A stretch of 64,000 nucleotides of DNA from Termitidicoccus mucosus. GTDB lineage: Bacteria > Verrucomicrobiota > Verrucomicrobiia > Opitutales > Opitutaceae. Below are positions 24,661 through 33,600 of this stretch, piece by piece. Every line of letters starts with the position of its first letter. Position 1 is the first letter of the stretch. The stretch covers positions 4,650,001 through 4,714,000 of the forward strand of contig NZ_CP109796.1 in assembly GCF_038725785.1 (NCBI RefSeq), in the 5' to 3' direction. Under the pieces are notes generated by a model. That model ran no database searches, was not told where the DNA came from, and saw nothing but the letters and a program-made list of their open reading frames with translations. Made by a program: the position numbers and the translations under genes.

Positions 24661-26978
24661 CCCTCCGCCGCATCGCACCATTGTTGCCCGTCCTGCTGCT
24701 CGCGGCGTCCGTTTGCCCGGTTTGTAACCTAATGGGTTACAAACCCACCTCCGCCTTCGATTGGGCCGCGTTTCTTGCCCGGCACGATTTTGTCTGGCAA
24801 ACCCTGCCGGACACCTGGGGCGAGTCCGCCTTCATCGGCAACGGCAACCTCGGCGCCACCATTTTTCTTCAGGAAGACCCCGCCGCCGCCGGCTCGAAAC
24901 AACTCTCGTGGGAAATCAACCGCGCCGACCTCTACGTCGCGCTCTCGCGCATCCCCGTCGGACGCGTCGCGCTCAAGACCGCCGGCGCCGTCACCGGCGG
25001 CGACATGCGCCTCGATCTCTGGAACGCCGAGGCCCGCGGCACCCTCCGCACCGCGCGCGGCGAGGTGCGCTGGCGCTCCGTCGCGCTACGCGAGCCCGGC
25101 CTCATCCTCATCGAGGCCGAGGGCGTCGGCGGCGAGCCGCCGCCGGGCATCGAATGGCACGCCGCCCTTGTCCGCCCGCCGCGCTCCACTTACAAGCAGC
25201 AATCCTACCGGCCCGACGAACTCCACCCGCCCGCCATCGTCACCGCGACGGACGACGGCGGTTTCGTCAGCGAGCAAACCTACCTCGGCGCCACCCCTGC
25301 CCCCGGCGCGCTCGCGGTCGGCGACAATGATTTCGGCGCCGTGCCTTCCGCCGGCGCCAGCGTCGCCGCCGCCCGCGCCCTTCGCTCCGCCGACGCCGGC
25401 GGCCGTCGTGTTTTCCTCGTCGCCCTTGAGCACGCCGCCGATCTTTCCGCCGCGCGCGCCCGTGCCGAGGCCGTGCTTGCCGCCTCCGCCGCCGAACCCG
25501 CCGCGCTCCTCGCCGCGCACCGCGCCTGGTGGCGCGCCTATTACCCGCTTAGCCGCGTCGAACTGCCCGGCGCGCCCGCGCTGGAGACCTTCTACTGGCG
25601 CCAAATCTACAAGCTCGGCGCGGCCATGCGCGCCGACGGCCCGATTTGCGACCTCCTCGGCCCGTGGTATCGCGTCACCGCCTGGCCGCGCATCTGGTGG
25701 AACCTCAACCTCCAGCTAACCTACCACCCGCTCGCCGCCTCCAACCGCCTCGACCTCGCCGAATCGCTCTACCGCAACCTCGACCGCCGCCGCGACCAAC
25801 TCATCGCCAACGCCCTGCCCGCGCGTCCGGAGCGCGACACCGCCGCCATCGGGCGCACTTCCGTGCAGGACCTCCGCTCCTTCGTCCGCACCGACCGCCC
25901 GACTGGCGCCGAACTCGGCAACCTCCCCTGGATGCTCTACCACTACTGGGAGTTCTACCGCGTCCAGATGGACGACACCATCCTCCGCGATCGCCTCCTC
26001 CCGCTCCTCGCGCCCGCCGTCAACTACTACCTCGGCCACACCCAAACCGAGGCCGACGGCCTCCTCCATCTCCGCCTCACCCATTCGCCCGAGTTCGCCG
26101 ACGCCACCGACGCGAACTACGACCTCGCCCTCCTCCGCTGGGGCCTGCAAACCCTCGTCGACTCCCACGGGCGCCTCCACCTCGACGACAAAAACCTCCC
26201 GCGCTGGCGCGACGCCCTCGCCCGCCTCGCGCCGTTTCCCGTGGACGAAAAGACCGGCCTGCTGATCGGCCGCGACCGCCCGCTCGACAAGGCGCACCGG
26301 CACTTCTCGCACCTCATGTCCATCTACCCGCTGCACCTCCTCGACCTCGACGACCCCGCCCGGCGCGCGCTCGCCACCCGCTCCATCAACCACTGGCTCA
26401 CCGTCCCCGGCGACGACCGCTGCGGCTTCACCTACACCGGTGCCGCATCCCTGCTCGCCATGCTCGGCGACGGCGACGGCGCGCTCGGTCAGCTCAATCA
26501 GTTCTTCAACTTCTCATTCGGCAAAAGCACCCCGGACACGATTTTCCTCACCACAATTTTCCCCAATACCTTTTACGCCGAGGAGAGCCGCCGCCCTGGT
26601 GGCTCCGGCGGCCTCACCATCGAGACGCCGCTGACCGTTGTTGCCGCCGTCAACGACATGCTCCTCCAAAGCCACGGCGGACTTCTCCGCGTCTTCCCCG
26701 CCATGCCCGCCGCGCGCTTCGAAAACCTCCGCGCCGAGGGCGCGTTTCTCGTCTCCGGCGAATGGCGCGGCGGGCGCGCCGTCCGCGTCGAAATCAAGAG
26801 CCTCGCCGGCGAGCCCTGCCGCCTGCGCGTCCCCGGCTGGACCGTGCGAAACACCCGCGCCACCGCCGCTGCCGCCGATGGCACCGCCCTCGCGTCGGAA
26901 ATCACCGCCCTCCCGAACGGCGGCCTCGAAATCATCCTCCCAAAAAACGCCACCCTCACCCTCGCGCCGGCAAATTAA
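24657..26978 (+). CDS. GH95-like glycoside hydrolase, secreted
   Basis: 773 residues starting at the ATG that overlaps the preceding stop. The opening D-T-W-G-E-S-A-F-I-G-N-G-N-L-G-A-T-I-F and S-W-E-I-N-R-A-D-L-Y motifs match the N-terminal beta-sandwich of GH95 (alpha-L-fucosidase/alpha-L-galactosidase) and related families. The (alpha/alpha)6 core follows (T-F-Y-W-R-Q-I-Y-K-L-G, then H-R-H-F-S-H-L-M-S-I-Y-P-L), with a C-terminal beta domain. The signal peptide is unusual: an 11-bp perfect palindrome (arms 24719-24729 and 24735-24745) is read in frame just after the hydrophobic core and adds C-N-L-M-G-Y-K-P. A Cys there could mimic a lipobox. Exact specificity is not known; a GH95-adjacent family is possible. 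Confidence 0.82.
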   Translation: MTLRRIAPLLPVLLLAASVCPVCNLMGYKPTSAFDWAAFLARHDFVWQTLPDTWGESAFIGNGNLGATIFLQEDPAAAGSKQLSWEINRADLYVALSRIPVGRVALKTAGAVTGGDMRLDLWNAEARGTLRTARGEVRWRSVALREPGLILIEAEGVGGEPPPGIEWHAALVRPPRSTYKQQSYRPDELHPPAIVTATDDGGFVSEQTYLGATPAPGALAVGDNDFGAVPSAGASVAAARALRSADAGGRRVFLVALEHAADLSAARARAEAVLAASAAEPAALLAAHRAWWRAYYPLSRVELPGAPALETFYWRQIYKLGAAMRADGPICDLLGPWYRVTAWPRIWWNLNLQLTYHPLAASNRLDLAESLYRNLDRRRDQLIANALPARPERDTAAIGRTSVQDLRSFVRTDRPTGAELGNLPWMLYHYWEFYRVQMDDTILRDRLLPLLAPAVNYYLGHTQTEADGLLHLRLTHSPEFADATDANYDLALLRWGLQTLVDSHGRLHLDDKNLPRWRDALARLAPFPVDEKTGLLIGRDRPLDKAHRHFSHLMSIYPLHLLDLDDPARRALATRSINHWLTVPGDDRCGFTYTGAASLLAMLGDGDGALGQLNQFFNFSFGKSTPDTIFLTTIFPNTFYAEESRRPGGSGGLTIETPLTVVAAVNDMLLQSHGGLLRVFPAMPAARFENLRAEGAFLVSGEWRGGRAVRVEIKSLAGEPCRLRVPGWTVRNTRATAAAADGTALASEITALPNGGLEIILPKNATLTLAPAN

Positions 26979-27015
26979 CCTTCACCTTAACCATAAGAAT
27001 CAAACTCCCCATCCC

Positions 27016-27885
27016 ATGACCATCCATCCCACCATTGGAAAAAATTTTCCGGCGGCGCTTTGCGCGTTGCTGGCGGTTTCGGCCTTTAGTCTCCGGTCCC
27101 CGGCCTTTGCCGCCGCCGAGCCGCCCGCGCCGGCCTTGCATTACGCGCCCGCCGCGCCCGGCCACACGCTGCCCAACCTCGGCACCGGCGCCGGCCTCGC
27201 CAGCCGCCCGAACGTCCCGCTCCTGCTGCGCAAAAACACCGCCAAGAATTTCGGCAACTGCGAGCCCGCCTCCCTCGTGCTCGACGCAGGCACCGGCCCC
27301 TTCCAGCGCGGACGCGCCATCGACTTTTCCGCCAACGACGGCAACGGAGGCAAGGTCGCCCATTGCGCCAGCATCGTGCGCGGCGACCTCGGCGGGCTTT
27401 CCGCCTGCACCGTCACCCTCTGGTATAAGCTCGCCGCCCCGCTGCCCACGGCCAGGGGCTCCTTCACCACGCTTCTCCGCAGCGCCTCCCTCGACCTGCT
27501 TTTCTCCGCCGACACCCTTTGCGCCCTCACCCGCGGCACCGAGAAGGCCGCGGACGCGCCCGACCGCATCGTCGCCCCGCGCAATCCCGCCTTCTCGCGC
27601 GAGAACGAATGGGTGTTTGTCGCCCTCACTTGGGGCGGCGCCGACGGCGCGACCACCCTCTACGGTGGCAACGAGTCGGCGCGAGCCGCCGTTTTGAAAA
27701 CCGCCCGCCTCGCCGGACGCGGCAAGACCATCGGCGACAAGGGTGCGAACATCAATTTCGGCTACCACAACCTCTCCGACGGCGGCATCCGCGCCTTCGA
27801 TGGCTGGCTCGCCGACATCCGCGTTTATACCGCCGCCCTGACTCCCTCCCAAATCGAGGCCGTGCGCATGAGCGCCGGCCAGTGA
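27016..27885 (+). CDS. Secreted LamG-domain protein
   Basis: 289 residues with a signal peptide (A-L-C-A-L-L-A-V-S-A-F-S-L-R-S-P-A-F-A). The rest is one concanavalin-like LamG domain: L-W-Y-K-L near residue 137, W-V-F-V-A-L-T-W-G-G near residue 197, and G-W-L-A-D-I-R-V-Y near the end, a hallmark of these glycan-binding sandwiches. It closely resembles the first ~290 residues of the multidomain lyase at 30660 (shared L-L-L-R-K, F-x-x-C-x-P, G-T-G-P-F and R-A-x-D-F-S words), so the two are paralogues on either side of the TonB receptor. A binding role at the cell surface is likely. The start has the CATCCCATG context and no Shine-Dalgarno. Confidence 0.85.
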   Translation: MTIHPTIGKNFPAALCALLAVSAFSLRSPAFAAAEPPAPALHYAPAAPGHTLPNLGTGAGLASRPNVPLLLRKNTAKNFGNCEPASLVLDAGTGPFQRGRAIDFSANDGNGGKVAHCASIVRGDLGGLSACTVTLWYKLAAPLPTARGSFTTLLRSASLDLLFSADTLCALTRGTEKAADAPDRIVAPRNPAFSRENEWVFVALTWGGADGATTLYGGNESARAAVLKTARLAGRGKTIGDKGANINFGYHNLSDGGIRAFDGWLADIRVYTAALTPSQIEAVRMSAGQ

Positions 27886-28004
27886 ACCTGCCCCGGCCCG
27901 GCTTGATTTTAGCCCGACTCCACTCGCCCTCGCCTCGCCCGAAGTCGCTTCGAAAATTCCACTTCCAAAAACCGCCGCCACCGCCGCCACCAGCGCACCA
28001 TCCC

Positions 28005-30605
28005 ATGATGAAAACCGCCCGTTTGCCCATTGCCCTCGCCCTCCTGCTCGCCGCCGCTGGCGGCACCGCGCCAGCCCAACGCGCCCCGTCCGCTCCGCCG
28101 CCCGATGAGGATGTCGTCATCCTCTCTCCCTTCGAGGTCAGCGCCGAGAAGTCCACCGGCTACATGGCCGCCGAGGGCGCCACGGGCACCCGCTACGCCG
28201 CCGCCATCCTCGACACGCCCATCTCGGTGCAGGCCATCACCAGCGAGTTCATCGAGGACTTCCTCCTCCTCGACCTCAACGACGTGACCACCTACTCCTC
28301 CAATTTCGTCATTAACGGCAACGAAGGCTCCAGCACCTTCAACGTGCGCGGCATCCGCTCCAACGGCGTCGGCACCTACCGCAACGGCATGAAGTCCGAC
28401 GGCATCTACGGCCCTGTCGCCGTGGACCGCGTCGAGATCGTCCGCGGCCCCAACGCCGCCATCTACGGCGCCACCGAGCCGGCCGGCCTCCGCAACATCG
28501 TCACCAAGAACCCCACCAACAAACCCTTCGCCAACATCCGCCTCGCCGGCGGCACCGACGACTTCTACCGCGCCACCCTCGACATCAACACGCCCATCAC
28601 CAAGCGCACCCTCTTCACCCGCTTCGCCGCCTCCGTGGAGGAAAGCAAGCAGTATGTGCAGGACTTCGCCCAATTCCGCCGGAAAAACCTCTACAACGCC
28701 ACCACTTGGAAAATCGGCCCCAAGACCACCTTCACCACCCACCTCGACTACGTCTGGTTCCGCAACCAGGCCCAGAACGCCAACACCATGCCCTTCGTGC
28801 AGGCGCTGGTCGAACTGCCCGACGGCGCCGGCGGCACCGCCAGCACCGCCGCCTATGTTGACCGTTTCGGTTCCGGCAGTTGGGAGCGTTTCCAAAACAT
28901 GAACACCTCCGGCCGGGGGGCCAACCACGAGATGGAGTTCACCCAGTTCGACGCCAGCTTCACTCATCAGTTCGCCCGCTGGCTCTCCCTGCGCGTCGTC
29001 GCCGGCTACATCCAGCGCAACCAGGACATTATGCGCACCGCCGTCGGCACCCCGGCCACCCGCAACCTCTGGGGCCAGTGCCGTTACGAACTGACGACGG
29101 ACCCGCTGACGGGCGTGGTGACGGGCGACTACGTCATTCCGGTCCGTACCATGACCTCCCCGCGCGGCAGCTACCTTTATTATCTCACCGACACCTCCGG
29201 CTCAGGTTCAGGCTCCTACCTCGGCGGCACCCTCGGCGGTGTCTATACCCCGCGCATCGAACGCAACCGCCTCACGCAGTCCAACATCTCCGCCGACCTC
29301 CTCGCCACTTTCAAGACCGGCCCCGTCGCCCACAAGCTCCTCCTCACCGCCGACTACTCCATTCAGGACGCCGAGGGCCGCAGCCGCCTCGCCATCGAGC
29401 GCGACCCCGCCGCCGCCGGCAACACCGCCGACCCCGACACGTGGACCCACTGGGGCGGCCTCGTCACCCTTAACGACTCCTTCTGGGGCGACTGGGGCTT
29501 CACCAACCCCGATTTCGACTACTCCCTCGATTTTTTCAACGCCTCCCGGTGGAACTACGACACCGCCTGGACCGACACCCAGCAGATCACCAAGGGTGTC
29601 ATGCTCTCCGAGCGCGCCACCTTTTTCCGCGACCGCCTCATCGCCTTCGCCGGCGTCCGTTACGACGAAATCCGCACCACCATGATTGATTACCTCAACG
29701 CGATGAACAACGTCGGCGCCGGCATGGTGGACTACGCCCCCGGCGGGATGCGCAGCTACGCCCCCGACCGCGCCGTCACCATGCAGAGCGGCCTGCTCTA
29801 TAAAATCAGCCCCGAGCTGTCCGCCTACGTAAACTACAGCCAGTCCTATAACCCCAACCGCGCCGACGGCGCGAACCGCGACATCTTCCGCAACCCCCTT
29901 CCCGCCTCGCGCGGCGAAGGCTACGAAATCGGCCTCAAGGCCGCCCTCTTCGGCGAAAAGCTCAATTTCACCCTCACCTACTTCGACACCGACAAGGAAA
30001 AAGTCCCCCGCACCGCCCGCAACGACCTCGGCGAGGCGATCTACATCCCCGGCTCCACCGACCAATATTCCAACCTCAACGACATCAACTCCCACGGCTT
30101 CGAGCTCGACCTCAACGCCCGCGTCACCCCCTCCCTCAGCGTCCTCTTCGCCACCGGCTACACCGAGGTCTCCTACACCCACGTGCAGAACCAGACCGAG
30201 CAATACCTGCTGCAAGTCCCGCCCGACGGCACGCCCAAGTGGATGGGCAGTCTCGCCCTCACCTACAAGCTCCGCGAAGGTTTCCTCAAGGGCATGAACT
30301 TCCGCCTCGGTGTCCGCTACACCGGCCCCATGCTCGTGAACAACACCACCTACTCCGTCTTCGGCAACAGCAAGGTGCGCGCGCCCACCCTCACCATCGG
30401 CAACCGCACCTACCAGCAGTATTATTTTGAGAACCCCGCCCTCACGCTCGTTGACGGCGGCCTCGGCTACAGCTGGCGCACCGGCAAGGTCAACCACAAC
30501 ATCGGCCTGAACATCAGCAACCTCCTCGACGAGGTCTATCTGCGCGGCATGAGACCCGGCACGCCGCTGAGCCTCATCCTCACCTACGACATCAGCCTGA
30601 AATGA
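28005..30605 (+). CDS. TonB-dependent outer-membrane receptor
   Basis: 866 residues. The signal peptide is followed by V-I-L-S-P-F-E-V-S-A-E-K-S-T-G-Y, a motif shared with the other receptor in this window. The plug domain covers about residues 50-165, with V-R-G-I-R-S-N-G and V-D-R-V-E-I-V-R-G-P-N-A-A-I-Y-G typical of TonB plugs. A 22-strand barrel follows and ends in an alternating hydrophobic strand with a basic last residue. It should import glycan fragments or cofactors in a TonB-dependent manner. Its place among secreted esterases, lyases and LamG proteins suggests an oligosaccharide substrate. No SusD-like lipoprotein is encoded nearby. Confidence 0.94.
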   Translation: MMKTARLPIALALLLAAAGGTAPAQRAPSAPPPDEDVVILSPFEVSAEKSTGYMAAEGATGTRYAAAILDTPISVQAITSEFIEDFLLLDLNDVTTYSSNFVINGNEGSSTFNVRGIRSNGVGTYRNGMKSDGIYGPVAVDRVEIVRGPNAAIYGATEPAGLRNIVTKNPTNKPFANIRLAGGTDDFYRATLDINTPITKRTLFTRFAASVEESKQYVQDFAQFRRKNLYNATTWKIGPKTTFTTHLDYVWFRNQAQNANTMPFVQALVELPDGAGGTASTAAYVDRFGSGSWERFQNMNTSGRGANHEMEFTQFDASFTHQFARWLSLRVVAGYIQRNQDIMRTAVGTPATRNLWGQCRYELTTDPLTGVVTGDYVIPVRTMTSPRGSYLYYLTDTSGSGSGSYLGGTLGGVYTPRIERNRLTQSNISADLLATFKTGPVAHKLLLTADYSIQDAEGRSRLAIERDPAAAGNTADPDTWTHWGGLVTLNDSFWGDWGFTNPDFDYSLDFFNASRWNYDTAWTDTQQITKGVMLSERATFFRDRLIAFAGVRYDEIRTTMIDYLNAMNNVGAGMVDYAPGGMRSYAPDRAVTMQSGLLYKISPELSAYVNYSQSYNPNRADGANRDIFRNPLPASRGEGYEIGLKAALFGEKLNFTLTYFDTDKEKVPRTARNDLGEAIYIPGSTDQYSNLNDINSHGFELDLNARVTPSLSVLFATGYTEVSYTHVQNQTEQYLLQVPPDGTPKWMGSLALTYKLREGFLKGMNFRLGVRYTGPMLVNNTTYSVFGNSKVRAPTLTIGNRTYQQYYFENPALTLVDGGLGYSWRTGKVNHNIGLNISNLLDEVYLRGMRPGTPLSLILTYDISLK

Positions 30606-30659
30606 GGTTTCCCGACGCTGCGAAACCGGTCACCGAAAACACCCAACGCATTCAAGCCC

Positions 30660-33600
30660 ATGAAAACACTTCCCTTTTTCTCCAGCCCCGCCGTTGCCGC
30701 CGCGCTCCTCCTTCTCGGCGGCGCCGCCTTTGCCGACGATGTTACCGTCCCGCTCCCGTCCGTCCAATGGAACCCCATCGAAAGCGGCACCTCCGTCCCC
30801 AACACCGGCACCCGCGACGGTTTCGCCTCGCTCACGGGCGACACGCTGCTCCTGCGCAAGGCCACGACCACCGACTTCAACACGTGCGCGCCCGGCGAGT
30901 TCATCACGGCGGACGGCACCGGCCCGTTCGGCGTCGGACGCGCGCTCGATTTTTCCGCCTATACGACTACCGCCGGCTATCCCACCGTAAACGCCGATCC
31001 CGCCCTCGCCAGCCCGCTCGCCGGCATCACTTCCGGCCTCAACGTGGGCGGGGCGACCGGGTTCACCTTCACCCTATGGTATAAGCTCGATACAACTTTT
31101 CCCGGCAATACCGTTTACACGTCCGTCCTGCGCAACAACTCCACCGACGCCAGCACGGGCGCCTTCGATATTCTTTTCACCAACACCGGCGCGTTGCGTT
31201 TCAATCTGGCGGGCACCACGGCCAACTCCGCCGGCTCCGCCGCCTACATCCAGGCCGGTGTGAATACCACCCTCACCCAGCCGGGCGCATGGGTGTTTGT
31301 CGCCGGCACCTGGGACGGGACCAATGGCTTTACCACCCTTTATTACGGCACCGAGGCACTGGCGGTCGCCAAGCTCAGGGACGGCACGGTGAATACCAAG
31401 GGCGCGCTCAGAACCAGCGCCCTCGTGAATGTCGCCTACCATAACATTTCCACCAGCGGCAACAATGGCCGCACCCTCGACGGCTGGATGGCCGACATCC
31501 GCCTCTACAGCCAGGTGCTGACGCTGGAGCAGCTTGAGAAAATCCGCGCCGGCTCCTCCTCGTCCACCGTCACCACCTATCTGCCCACGGTGAAATCCTG
31601 GACCGACAGCGCGCTGGCCAACGATTACACCGACGCCAAGGTGGACGCTGCCACCGCCTCCCCCGCCGCGGGCGGCACGGCCAACGACCGCCTCTTCCAC
31701 ATCGCCGCCGCCGCCGCCCGCCTCTGGCTCCTCGGCGGCAAAACCGAGACCGCCTACGCCGACAAGGCGTTCTACATCCTCAACGCGCTGAACAACCAGC
31801 GCCAGCTGGGCGCTTGGCGCATCAGTTTTCAGGCCAAGTTTTCCTTTGCCGAGGCCTGCTCCATCCTCATCCAGAATGGCTACGGCAACCCGGCCTTTGA
31901 CGACACGTTCAAGGCCGCCCTCAAGACCATGGCCCGCGACAACCTCGGGCCGGCCGAGATCGCCGACAACAACACCGGCGCCTTTCCCGCCGCCGGCACC
32001 GTGCAGGCGCTCGCCCTCTGGTCCGATCTCGATGCCGGCGGCGCGTGGACCGACTACGTCAAGGCCCAATGGGCCTCGTGGACCGCGCGCCACGACACCG
32101 CGGAAAACTCCCTCAACTACAACAAGGCCTTCCTCACCTATTCCATTCTCATGGCGAAGCGCGCCGCCGGCATCAGCGGCCTCGACTCCGCCGCCATGCT
32201 CGCCGACCTCGACCACGCCGGCACCAAGGCCATGGTCACCCGCTGGCGCGACCAGGTGGCCGGCGACGGCGCGATGCCGGCCTACGGCGACGACGGCAAC
32301 GGCTCCCCCATGCCGGCCCTCGACAATTGGCCGCTGAATTTCGAGTGGGCCGCCAAACGCTGGAACGACCCCTCCTTCCGCTGGGCCGCAAACGCCGTGT
32401 GGCGCCTCACCCGCAACAGCACGACCCGCGAGCCCATGATACTGCTCCTGCTCACCTACGCCGACGAATGGGGCGACCTCGCGGTGGAACCCGTCCAGCC
32501 CGCGACCGGCTCTCTGCTCCAGACCCGCAACACCGTGCTCGCCGCGGATGAGTTCGACAAGATCGTCCTCGCCCCCTCGCGCGACTCCGGCGCCCCCTTC
32601 ACCGTGGCGGAAATCCACGCCCACGGCTGGCACAGCCACACCGAGCAAATCGGCTCCATCTCCCTCTACGAGCACGGGAACACCGTTTATCTCTACGGCC
32701 TCGGCTATAACAACCGCTCCAGCGACCACGCCAGCATGGTGCTGATCAATCCCGCCGGCATGCCCTTCCCCTGGCGCGGCTACCCGGAAAACGGGGTCTG
32801 GTATGAAGCCGCCATCCCCACCGATCGCTTCCCGATCATCACCGATGCCTCCCACCCGCTGTATAACGGCGGCGGACGGCGTCTCATTGACACGCCGCTC
32901 TGGCGCGTCGAGCAGCACAACCCGACCGAGTCCGGCCACGCCTGGCTGAGTAACTACCGCCTCGTCGCCGCCGACGGCACTGAAACCTTGCTCAATCCGC
33001 TCACCAGCGCCTCCGGTTGGGCCGGCTACCTGAACGCCACTCCTGCCGACGGTCCGTCCGGCGCGCCCAACACCGCGCTGCGCTTCGACGCCGGCCCGCA
33101 AATCTCGCAGAACAGCTCGACCTTCATCACGCTGCCTTCGTCGCAGCGGCTCAACCTGAGCGTGCTTCCCGCCGAGCATCCCTTCGTCAAATTCTGGTGG
33201 AAGGTGGACGTGCCCGCCACTTCCGGCCTGAACCCGGACGACTCGATCATGGCGCACCGCCAGGATTACTACGACGGCGGCGAGCACATGAACGGCGCCA
33301 TCGCCTGGCTCCAGCCCTTTGCGCCGACCACCACCGCCGCCAAGGTCGAGACCGCCGCCAAGGGCCGCTACGGCGCGTTCACCGTGGACGATTACTTCAC
33401 CCTCGGCACGAAACTCACCCGCCGCATCGTCCAGCTCGACGACGGCACCCTCGTCGTCCACGACACGCTCCTGCCCGACAGGGACGCCGACGGCCGCAAT
33501 GCCGGCCCTGTCTGGCAGCTCGACGCCGGCAGCCAGCCCGTGCAAGTCGTCCCCGGCGTGTTTGACGCCACCGGCTTCTTCAACACCAGGAGTCTCGCGC

